This document shows positions 8,814-15,197 of a stretch of DNA of 17,285 nucleotides, piece by piece (the stretch's first letter is position 1; the number at the start of each line of letters is the position of its first letter). The notes beneath the pieces are model-generated. The model was not told the origin of the DNA, ran no database searches, and was given only the letters and a program-made list of their open reading frames with translations. The DNA comes from CAYJAD01 sp964371225 (GTDB taxonomy: Bacteria > Desulfobacterota > Desulfovibrionia > Desulfovibrionales > Desulfovibrionaceae): contig CAYJNA010000050.1 of assembly GCA_964371225.1 (NCBI GenBank), positions 1 through 17,285 of the forward strand, written 5' to 3'. A program made the position numbers and the translations under genes.

Positions 8814-8864
8814 AAAGTTGTATGATGCAAGTTGGCTTAAGAGTACTAAAGTATAAACTATGAT

Positions 8865-8899
8865 AGCATTGTATGAAGAGAAATGCCTCATACAATGCT
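8865..8899. repeat. Intercistronic hairpin inside the glycogen operon
   Basis: A perfect 12-bp inverted repeat (AGCATTGTATGA at 8865-8876, TCATACAATGCT at 8888-8899) with an 11-nt loop lies between the GH57 stop and the start of the fusion gene. In the operon mRNA (minus strand) no U-run follows, so it looks more like a processing or 3'-end stabilising stem than a terminator. On the plus strand a short T-run follows. It could set a different mRNA level for the last gene. Confidence 0.7.
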
Positions 8900-8924
8900 T
8901 TTGATAAGATGCTATAGTGTAGAA

Positions 8925-10157
8925 CTATATTTTTACTGCAGGTGCAGCAGTATTATTATAAGATAATGAGCTCTTGTTTTTTGTCAAAGTTTGTTCAAAA
9001 TCTGCTATCACATTCATATAGTTTATGTAGGCATCATAAGGAGAGCCATAAGGGTTAAAATACTTATGCACATCTCCATCGGAAAACCACTTTGTACACA
9101 TATAGTAAAAATGATCTGATGTTTGTAAACGGCGCCATGTTTTGAGAATAGTCGCATCATCACTGGCACGAACAGTGTCTTCAAGGCGATATACGGTTTC
9201 AATGGCGTCATATTGCATGTCATTGCCAATCCAGGCGGTTAAATCTCTTTCGGCATCGGCCCAAGAAATTTCTTCCGGAATATCAAGACGCGCCATGGGG
9301 GCTATGTTTTGCGCCGCTTCTGTGGGGGTAATGAAGCTAAAATGCGGGTTAGCTAAAACTTGCGCAGGAAGGGCACGCATGAAGTTGAAAATGCCGGTTT
9401 CTTCCCATTGATGTTCTCCAAAAGTTTCATAATCCATGAAAAGATTGATAATTTCACCTTGTAAACCGGCTGTGTGTACCCAATTAGAAAATTTTTCCGC
9501 TGTGAGGGGAAATTCCGGCCAGCCTTGGTTGGAAAAGCGAAAGGCTATATCATCGGAAAGACGATAGTTTTTGAGCAAAAGTTTTAGGTCAAGGCAATTG
9601 GTTGGTTGATACACCACATTGGGGCTACGCCAGCCAAGAATGTGATCTACCCCTTCTGCCAAAATGGCTTTATAGCCCAAGTCTTCCACCATTTTTGCAA
9701 TGCGATTACTATAGATAAGCTCTGTATTTCTGAATACTTGCGGCTTGACGCCAAAGTAAGTGTCAAGCATATGGGCGTGCATTTGTACTTGCTGTTTAAA
9801 CTCTTCGGGAGAGTAGAGGGCAGAAAGGGAGTGTGCATAGGTTTCGGCTAATAACTCCACACAACCTGTATCTACTAAATCTTGAAAAGACTTGAGCACA
9901 TCAGGCGCCCATGTGGCTAATTGCTCCATAACCACACCGGAAAGAGAGAAAGCTATCTTAAATTGCCCTTGATGCTGTTCAATGAGCTCCAATAAGAGTT
10001 TATTCATGGGTAAATAGCATTTGCGAGCCACTTTAAGTAAGATGTCGCCATTGGCTTTATCATCTTCATAAAAATGATTATTCCCCATGTCAAAAACTGT
10101 GTAATGACGTAAACGGTAGGGTTGATGCACTTGAAAGTAAAAGCATATTGCTGACAT
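8925..10157 (-). CDS. GH57 glycoside hydrolase (alpha-amylase-like)
   Basis: Predicted 410-residue cytoplasmic enzyme of glycoside hydrolase family 57, acting on alpha-1,4-glucans by a retaining mechanism. Visible family motifs: HQPYRL near the N-terminus (conserved region I, residues ~11-16), SLSGVVMEQL (region II), FRNTEL with candidate nucleophile Glu146 (region III), and MDYETFGEHQ with candidate acid/base Asp242 (region IV). Both catalytic residues are present. There is no signal peptide, so the substrate is internal glycogen rather than external starch. The length fits the short amylase-like GH57 proteins found with glycogen genes and is shorter than GH57 branching enzymes (usually ~520 residues or more). 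It is third in the operon, 66 bp after the glycosyltransferase gene. The start codon has only a weak ribosome site (GAGAAG). The exact reaction (endo-amylase or a transferase) is uncertain. Confidence 0.88.
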   Translation of the reverse strand: MSAICFYFQVHQPYRLRHYTVFDMGNNHFYEDDKANGDILLKVARKCYLPMNKLLLELIEQHQGQFKIAFSLSGVVMEQLATWAPDVLKSFQDLVDTGCVELLAETYAHSLSALYSPEEFKQQVQMHAHMLDTYFGVKPQVFRNTELIYSNRIAKMVEDLGYKAILAEGVDHILGWRSPNVVYQPTNCLDLKLLLKNYRLSDDIAFRFSNQGWPEFPLTAEKFSNWVHTAGLQGEIINLFMDYETFGEHQWEETGIFNFMRALPAQVLANPHFSFITPTEAAQNIAPMARLDIPEEISWADAERDLTAWIGNDMQYDAIETVYRLEDTVRASDDATILKTWRRLQTSDHFYYMCTKWFSDGDVHKYFNPYGSPYDAYINYMNVIADFEQTLTKNKSSLSYNNTAAPAVKI

Positions 10158-10223
10158 ACGAGACTTCTCACATAAGTAAAATGTTTTTAAATCTTACCAA
10201 AATCTTTTGTGTTCTCTGCTATT

Positions 10224-11756
10224 TTAATGAAATTTACTGCACTCTTCATACACGTCCATCAATTTAGTGGCGGCATTTTCCCAGCGTATATGTTGCAATT
10301 CTTCACGGCATTGTTTTGTCATTTCTTGAGCCAAGCGTGGATATTGCAATACAGCACAAATTTTGTCTGCCATGGAGCGCACATCCCAAAAGTCCACTTT
10401 AAGGGCATTTTGTACCACTTCTGCCACGCCGGACTGTCGCGAAATGAGTACGGGGGTGTCATAAGCCATGGCTTCCAGTGGGGCAATGCCAAAGGGTTCA
10501 GAAACGCTGGGCATGACATAAAGGTCGCTTATGGCATACATTTTATCTACATCTTCCCCGCGTAAAAAACCGGTGAAGTGAAAACGGTTCCCCATGCGCA
10601 TTTGCGCCACCATACGCACCATACGCGGCAGCATATCTCCACTGCCAGCCATGATAAAACGTACATTTGGCATGCGGGATAACACCAATTTTGCCGCTTG
10701 TACAAAATATTCTGGCCCTTTTTGAAAGGTAATTCTTCCCATGAACAGAACATATTTATCTTCATGGTCAGGCATGGTTAAGCGAAGCTGTGAACAAGAC
10801 TCCTCACGCGTAACGGCATTATGTACCACGGTAATTTTTTGCGGTGCAATGCCGTAAAGGGCGGTGATACGCCTTTTTGTATAGTGACTTACGGTAACAA
10901 TGCTATCTGCTGCTTCCAGTCCTGCACGTTCAATGGCAGCCACCTCTGCATTAAGATTAACACCGCTACGGTCACTTTCCAAGGCGTGAATATGTACGAT
11001 GAGCGGCTTACCGGTAATGCTTTTGGCCACCATGCCAGCAGGGCAGGTCATCCAATCATGTACGTGGATAACATCTATATTTTCCGTATCTAAGCCTAAA
11101 ACGCTTTGGCTGTAGCGAAACACTTCCTCCATAAGCCCTTGGCCATAGCCGCCATGCAAGGAGAGCACCTTTTGGTGGTGATGTACATGCTGCTGTGTCT
11201 TTTGCACCACATGCATAAGTTGTTCACGTCCTTGTTCTGAAAGCATATGGGCGGCTTGCTGCATAAAAGCCATGGGTGCTTGAAAAGGATCGTATAAATA
11301 AGACGTGCTGGTATGGGAGCAAAAGTGTTGTTGTTCCTCATAACTTTCTACTGTGGCATAGGCATGTAGTAAAGAGGGCACAGGATGCATGCGCACATGT
11401 TTTTGCCATATTTCTTGTACCACAGCCGTGCCAGAGCGTTTTTTTTGTGCTCTTGTTTTTTTGTCGTGAGGCGCGGGCAAAGCTTGTTCTGTCATGCGCT
11501 GCTCAGAAGTGGTACTATATTGCTCTTGCCAAAGGCTTTCTTCTTCTGTGTCATCCCATTCAATACGTGTGCCTGAAGCTTCATGCAAAGATAGCCCTTG
11601 TGGCAAAGAGAGGCTTTCATGGCCTTCCATGCGCGGGAGAACAAAATCAATATGCACACCTTTTTCAGCTAAAGCACGTGTCATGCCATAGCAAGCTGTG
11701 CCTAAACCGCCACTCATATAGGGGGGGAACTCCCATCCAAACATTAAAACTCGCAT
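10224..11756 (-). CDS. GT4/GT5-like glycosyltransferase, glycogen-synthase-like
   Basis: Predicted 510-residue GT-B fold retaining glycosyltransferase. The N-terminus FGWEFPPYMSGGLG gives the Gly-rich donor loop of bacterial/archaeal glycogen synthase-like proteins, but the Lys of the classic GT5 KTGGL motif is Met-Ser here. The C-terminal half holds MGRITFQKGPEYF, a GSGDM loop and EPFGIAPLE, the E-x7-E pair Glu420/Glu428 that binds the sugar nucleotide. Between the two lies an unusual polar, His- and Gln-rich region (about residues 60-215, including KKTRAQKKRSG and VHHHQK). The mRNA start has AAGAGG (minus strand, 11766-11761) four bases before the ATG. It sits between the debranching enzyme (59-bp gap) and GH57 genes, so a role in building an alpha-glucan is likely. 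A GT4 enzyme making a different glucoside cannot be excluded. Confidence 0.85.
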   Translation of the reverse strand: MRVLMFGWEFPPYMSGGLGTACYGMTRALAEKGVHIDFVLPRMEGHESLSLPQGLSLHEASGTRIEWDDTEEESLWQEQYSTTSEQRMTEQALPAPHDKKTRAQKKRSGTAVVQEIWQKHVRMHPVPSLLHAYATVESYEEQQHFCSHTSTSYLYDPFQAPMAFMQQAAHMLSEQGREQLMHVVQKTQQHVHHHQKVLSLHGGYGQGLMEEVFRYSQSVLGLDTENIDVIHVHDWMTCPAGMVAKSITGKPLIVHIHALESDRSGVNLNAEVAAIERAGLEAADSIVTVSHYTKRRITALYGIAPQKITVVHNAVTREESCSQLRLTMPDHEDKYVLFMGRITFQKGPEYFVQAAKLVLSRMPNVRFIMAGSGDMLPRMVRMVAQMRMGNRFHFTGFLRGEDVDKMYAISDLYVMPSVSEPFGIAPLEAMAYDTPVLISRQSGVAEVVQNALKVDFWDVRSMADKICAVLQYPRLAQEMTKQCREELQHIRWENAATKLMDVYEECSKFH

Positions 11757-11815
11757 AAAACCTCTTTACCCTTTACGCGCTCACATGCTTAAGCATACTT
11801 TGCTCATGGTAATTA

Positions 11816-13891
11816 TTAAAAGTAAATGGGGGTACTATCCTGTATATAAGCGTGCTCCCAATGGTGTACGGTGTCAGGAGCTGCTTTGCGTAAAGCTTGT
11901 AAAAGACGCAGCACTTCTGCCACGCTCCATGCTTGGGCAATGCAGCCATTGGGTAAATGTGGAGGATCTGCTGTGAATATTTCGGAAAGGGATCCTACGC
12001 CGGCCTCCGCTAAATGTGATGTAAGGAGGGGGGTAATGCTTTCTAATAATTCGCGTGCGGCATTGGGCACATCCCAAGCCACCCTCAGGAGGGCATCACC
12101 ATAAATACCTAAAAGCCAAGGCCATACTATGCCTTGATGGTAGACAGCGTCGCGCTGTTCCGGTGAACCTTCGTATTGAGAGCAATACTTGGGGTCGCTG
12201 GGGCTTAGAGTGCGTAAACCATAAGGGGTGAGCAGGGTATTACGGCAAGTTTCTACCACATCCCCCCAAGAGTCTTCTTCTAAAATAGGAAAGGGTAGTC
12301 CCACAGCAAAGAGTTGATTGGGGCGCAAGCTGACATCGGCTCCTTGGGGGCGCCAGCAGTCCGCCAGATAGCCGGAATTTTTTTGTTCTACCCAAAAGCG
12401 TTCTTTAAAGGCAATGCGCATTTTGTCCAAGGCGCGTTGGTGGCAAAGGGCATGGGGCATTTTTTCTCCAAATGTTTTGGCCACATGACGAGCAAAGGCC
12501 AAGGCATTGTACCACAAAGCCGTAATTTCCACGGGGCATCCATAACGCGGCGTGACGGCTTTACCATGTACATTGGCGTCCATCCAAGTGAGCTGCGTAG
12601 TTTCATTTCCCACATGTAAAAAACCTTCTGCATCGCAGTGTACATGCTCCACAGAGCCTTGAGCATAATTTTCAATGATGGTTTTGATGAAAGGCCAGCA
12701 ATGCTCTTTAAATTGTTTAGGCGCGTCAGGGCTGGAGGCAAAGGCCGCTTGGGCTGCCCATATGTACCAAAGAGAGGCATCTATGCAATTATAGGCATGA
12801 TTGCCATCGGCAGAAAACATATTGGCTATGCGTCCGTGGTCTGACTGCTGGGCAAGGTTTTGTAGAATATTCCATCCGCGCGCTTTTTGATCTTCTTGCG
12901 CAGAGGTAAAGGTTAAGCCCGCAAGAGCAATGCATGTGTCGCGCCCCCATGCTTCAAACCAAGGATAGCCCGCGATGACTGCTTCATGCCCAGCGGGTTG
13001 GTGTACTAAAAACTGTTTGCTTGCTTGTTGTAAATGTCTTTCCAAGGCAGAGCTTTCTTCATGGGCATGTTGGCGCCGTGTGGCCTCTGCTTGCCAAAGG
13101 TCTTCCAGAGAACCAAGATTTTCCACCACATCTTCTGTGGCGGCAGAAAGAATAAGGGATTGCCCTATGCCAAGCTCCATATCCATGACGCCTGGTTGGA
13201 AAAGATCTTCATGATTATCAAAGCCGCGCTCAGCTTCCACCATGTATTCAATGGCCTTATACCAGTCGGGGGAAGGGTGAAAAACAAGAGGAGCACTGCT
13301 TTGTAAAAAAAGCGGGGGCAAGGCATTATAGGGGCGAATACTAAAGCCTTGTGATGCCGGCCATGTTTTCACTTGTAAGTCAATATTGGCTGTGGTGAGT
13401 CTATGCATATTGCGAAAAGCCAGTAAGGGCTTAATGCGCAAGCGTGCATGCTCGGGAAAGCTCGCGTCAGGGGCAGCGCTTTCATTATGCACAAGGCTAT
13501 AGCGAATCAAGGTAACATTGTGCCCATCTAACATCATGATTTGGCGTATAAAGTGTACATCACCGTATCTATAGACAAAGGTAGGGATGTGCCCAAGAGT
13601 TACTTCATGCAAGTATTCGTGCCCGCGTGGGTAATACACTTCGGGGTGTTTACGGCAAGAGAAGAAAGCTTCCTTGTGGCCAATACGTAAAGACTCTTCC
13701 AAAGTGGAAAGCAAGACAAAGCGCCCCGGAGGGTTGGCTGATGCTACAGCCAAAAGGCCGTGATATTTTCTGGTATTGCAGCAAACAAGTGAGCTTGAGG
13801 CATAGCCACCGAGGCTATTGGTTTCAAGCCATTCCTTACGCAAGGATTTACGTAGGTTTTGGCAAGCGGTCTTATTGAACACAAATTGCAT
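11816..13891 (-). CDS. Glycogen debranching enzyme (amylo-alpha-1,6-glucosidase, archaeal/bacterial type)
   Basis: Predicted 691-residue cytoplasmic enzyme of the GDE_N / GDE_C type (GH133-like), about the usual 650-700 residues. The N-terminal domain (~1-260) carries EWLETNSLGGYASSS and NTRKYHGLL, hallmark motifs of this family. The C-terminal (alpha/alpha)6 domain carries AGYPWFEAWGRDTCIAL with candidate catalytic Asp318, and later EGSPEQRDAVYHQGIVWPW near residue 600. The enzyme hydrolyses alpha-1,6 branch stubs, giving free glucose and linear chains for the phosphorylase later in the operon. It is the first gene of the operon. AAGGGA six bases before the ATG serves as ribosome site, and a TATAAT lies about 40 bp upstream. 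No truncation or frameshift is seen. A glucoamylase activity is the main alternative. Confidence 0.9.
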   Translation of the reverse strand: MQFVFNKTACQNLRKSLRKEWLETNSLGGYASSSLVCCNTRKYHGLLAVASANPPGRFVLLSTLEESLRIGHKEAFFSCRKHPEVYYPRGHEYLHEVTLGHIPTFVYRYGDVHFIRQIMMLDGHNVTLIRYSLVHNESAAPDASFPEHARLRIKPLLAFRNMHRLTTANIDLQVKTWPASQGFSIRPYNALPPLFLQSSAPLVFHPSPDWYKAIEYMVEAERGFDNHEDLFQPGVMDMELGIGQSLILSAATEDVVENLGSLEDLWQAEATRRQHAHEESSALERHLQQASKQFLVHQPAGHEAVIAGYPWFEAWGRDTCIALAGLTFTSAQEDQKARGWNILQNLAQQSDHGRIANMFSADGNHAYNCIDASLWYIWAAQAAFASSPDAPKQFKEHCWPFIKTIIENYAQGSVEHVHCDAEGFLHVGNETTQLTWMDANVHGKAVTPRYGCPVEITALWYNALAFARHVAKTFGEKMPHALCHQRALDKMRIAFKERFWVEQKNSGYLADCWRPQGADVSLRPNQLFAVGLPFPILEEDSWGDVVETCRNTLLTPYGLRTLSPSDPKYCSQYEGSPEQRDAVYHQGIVWPWLLGIYGDALLRVAWDVPNAARELLESITPLLTSHLAEAGVGSLSEIFTADPPHLPNGCIAQAWSVAEVLRLLQALRKAAPDTVHHWEHAYIQDSTPIYF

Positions 13892-13931
13892 AATCTATCC
13901 CTTTATAACTCATGGTAAAACAAAACTAAGT

Positions 13932-13961
13932 ATTATACACGTAAACTACACTGGGAACTAT
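13932..13961 (-). promoter_or_regulatory. Candidate promoter of the glycogen operon
   Basis: The minus strand has a perfect TATAAT (13937-13932), 40 bp before the ATG of the debranching enzyme gene. No good -35 hexamer lies 16-18 bp upstream, which suggests dependence on an activator; a dyad sits just upstream (13969-13989). The expected 5' leader would be roughly 34 nt. Confidence 0.45.
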
Positions 13962-13968
13962 GAACTCT

Positions 13969-13989
13969 TTATCTACAATGTGCAGATAA
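13969..13989. promoter_or_regulatory. Dyad TTATCT-N9-AGATAA, candidate regulator site for the operon
   Basis: Perfect 6-bp half-sites (13969-13974 and 13984-13989) with a 9-bp spacer, centred at 13979. That is about 54 bp upstream of the inferred start of the glycogen operon transcript, where activators often bind. A further TTATCC lies at 14007-14012. The regulator is unknown. Confidence 0.4.
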
Positions 13990-14215
13990 GGTTTTTGTGC
14001 GAATTTTTATCCGTCCGAACAGTAACAGGCTCATGGAGGAAAGGCAAGGGGACATAATAAAAAAGGGTTCTGCACAATGGTTTTAGAGTTGTACCTTTGT
14101 ACCTTTACAATAGGTTGTCTTTTTTGTGAAAATATATCTGTGTAGGACAAAAGGCCTAAAAAATAATCGCTTAACAGCGCAAGTGAATGGCGCTTATTCT
14201 TGTTTTTGGGTCGCA

Positions 14216-14229
14216 TTGACTATAGTCAA
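14216..14229. promoter_or_regulatory. 14-bp palindrome TTGAC-TATA-GTCAA (Crp/Fnr-like operator candidate)
   Basis: A perfect palindrome with 5-bp half-sites and a 4-bp centre, the same geometry as Fnr/Crp family boxes (Fnr: TTGAT-N4-ATCAA). It lies about 325 bp upstream of the operon start and 385 bp upstream of the cytochrome gene, rather far from both. It would be more meaningful if an unseen transcript starts nearby. Confidence 0.4.
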
Positions 14230-14236
14230 CGCTCCA

Positions 14237-14271
14237 AAAGACTCCACATAATGAATTATGCAGGAGTCTTT
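14237..14271. repeat. Two-step hairpin in the intergenic region
   Basis: AAAGACTCC (14237-14245) pairs with GGAGTCTTT (14263-14271), and inside it CATAAT (14247-14252) pairs with ATTATG (14255-14260) around a GA turn, with a 1x2 internal loop between. The stem is strong and is followed by only a short T-run on either strand. It could terminate or shape a small transcript. Confidence 0.6.
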
Positions 14272-14505
14272 AAAAGTAAAGGCAGTGCGGGCGTAGGATG
14301 CAAAAGAAATTTGGCAAATTCAAGAAATTGATGTCAATATAGTTTGTAGGTGTATGCGTCATAAGATTAGTTTTTATTGTTAATATACTAATTTTTATTG
14401 CCTTTATGTATATTTATGCACGGTAGAGTATATATCCATATTTACGTAAACATGTGCGCATGGTGCGTATATCTACGCAATACCTTCTTACTTTCGCAGT
14501 CAATA

Positions 14506-14529
14506 GAACAATTTCAGCTGGCATTGTTC
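14506..14529. promoter_or_regulatory. Dyad GAACAAT-N10-ATTGTTC upstream of the cytochrome gene
   Basis: Perfect 7-bp inverted repeats (14506-14512 and 14523-14529) with a 10-bp spacer, followed at once by another AACAA (14532-14536) that makes an overlapping TTGTT-CGA-AACAA dyad. It lies 84-108 bp before the cytochrome start, where an operator would be expected. The nearest weak promoter is TTAAGC (14541-14546) with TATAGC (14564-14569) at 17-bp spacing. Confidence 0.4.
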
Positions 14530-14602
14530 GAAACAAGCTGTTAAGCTTTCAAGTGCTATTATCTATAGCTTTACTTTCAATTTCTAATGCTTCGCTATGA
14601 GG

Positions 14603-14608
14603 AAAGGA
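14603..14608 (+). promoter_or_regulatory. Shine-Dalgarno site deciding the cytochrome start
   Basis: AAAGGA ends five bases before the ATG at 14614. An in-frame ATG at 14587 has no such site and would place charged residues (MLRYEERNL) before the signal peptide, so 14614 is chosen. Confidence 0.75.
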
Positions 14609-14613
14609 ACCTT

Positions 14614-15123
14614 ATGAGTAAGTTAGGTGTGTTTTTTTCTTTGGGTATGGTGTTTTGCTGCATGTGCATAAGCCTGTATTCTATTGCGTATGCGCAACCG
14701 GTGGACGGAGCCAGCACTGACGAAAGTTCTGTCACAGAAAATTGGTATGTGGGCACCGATGCGTGTGCCGAGTGTCATGCCGATACTGTAAAAGCCTTTA
14801 AAACCAATTCCAAAAAAGCTACCAGTAAAAAATCTGTCATGATAATGAAAGAAAAACTTACTCAGGCTGAATTTGAGGGGTGCTTAGCCTGTCACACCAC
14901 AGGCTATGGGCATAAAAAGGGCTTTATTAGCTATGCGAAAACCCCGCACTTGGCCGATGTAGGTTGTGAGTCCTGCCATGGTATGGGTGGATTACATACT
15001 GAAGATGGCAGTGCCGCATCCATCTCGCGCACACCTACCATAGAGCTTTGCGAAACATGCCATGACGACAGCAAGATAGCGCGAATATCATACGACGGGC
15101 GCATCTACTCCGGAGGCCATTAA
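14614..15123 (+). CDS. Periplasmic tetrahaem cytochrome c (cytochrome c554-like)
   Basis: Predicted exported protein of 169 residues. A signal peptide (MSKLGVFFSLGM..., hydrophobic to residue 24) has a likely signal peptidase I site after AYA (residues 25-27). Four CxxCH haem c motifs follow: CAECH (51-55), CLACH (90-94), CESCH (118-122) and CETCH (146-150). The WYVGTDACAECH opening resembles cytochrome c554-type multihaem proteins. Possible distal His ligands lie in KTPHLADV, GLHTEDG and the C-terminal GGH. Tetrahaem cytochromes of this size carry electrons in the periplasm of sulfate reducers, but this spacing is not that of the classic cytochrome c3. The Lys-rich stretch (residues ~58-76), where relatives often have a Trp and His pair, is odd. 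The gene is 74 bp ahead of a haem-containing chemoreceptor, suggesting a shared redox role. Confidence 0.88.
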   Translation: MSKLGVFFSLGMVFCCMCISLYSIAYAQPVDGASTDESSVTENWYVGTDACAECHADTVKAFKTNSKKATSKKSVMIMKEKLTQAEFEGCLACHTTGYGHKKGFISYAKTPHLADVGCESCHGMGGLHTEDGSAASISRTPTIELCETCHDDSKIARISYDGRIYSGGH

Positions 15124-15168
15124 AATAGTTTTTTCTCATGAGTATCCATATATATACAGTGATTACAT

Positions 15169-15174
15169 TATAAT
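15169..15174 (+). promoter_or_regulatory. Possible -10 box before the chemoreceptor gene
   Basis: A perfect TATAAT lies 23 bp before the chemoreceptor ATG, but no recognisable -35 hexamer is 16-18 bp upstream, and the leader would be only about 17 nt. The chemoreceptor may instead be cotranscribed with the cytochrome, since no terminator is evident in the 74-bp gap. Confidence 0.25.
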
Positions 15175-15197
15175 ATTACTACATAGGAAAAGACATT

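Larger units (their letters stand above)
13892..14613. other. 722-bp non-coding region between divergent transcription units
   Basis: No convincing gene was found on either strand. The part next to the glycogen operon holds a -10 box and a TTATCT dyad. The middle has a tandem octamer (GTACCTTT twice, 14091-14106), a 14-bp palindrome and a two-step hairpin. The part from about 14340 to 14480 is very A/T-rich, with a TTTACGTAAA palindrome at 14441-14450. The last 110 bp before the cytochrome gene contain a GAACAAT dyad. The density of dyads suggests regulated divergent transcription, possibly with a small RNA, but no RNA family was recognised. Confidence 0.6.

Noticed and set aside
11276..11758. 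160-residue open frame on the plus strand
   Set aside because: Antisense to the glycosyltransferase N-terminal half, which has recognisable motifs; no independent support.
11785..11796. 12-bp palindrome ATGCTTAAGCAT between the debranching and glycosyltransferase genes
   Set aside because: Perfect but short, inside a 59-bp intercistronic gap with no promoter or T-run nearby; chance is a sufficient explanation.
14031..14216. 61-residue minus-strand open frame in the intergenic region
   Set aside because: No ribosome site at useful distance, no recognisable similarity, and its start overlaps the TTGACTATAGTCAA palindrome; probably chance.
14298..14342. 14-residue Lys-rich mini-ORF (MQKKFGKFKKLMSI)
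   Set aside because: Could suggest a leader or cationic peptide, but there is no properly spaced ribosome site and such a short frame is expected by chance in A/T-rich DNA.
14587..14613. Upstream in-frame ATG for the cytochrome
   Set aside because: It would add MLRYEERNL before a normal signal peptide and lacks a ribosome site, whereas ATG 14614 has AAAGGA five bases upstream.
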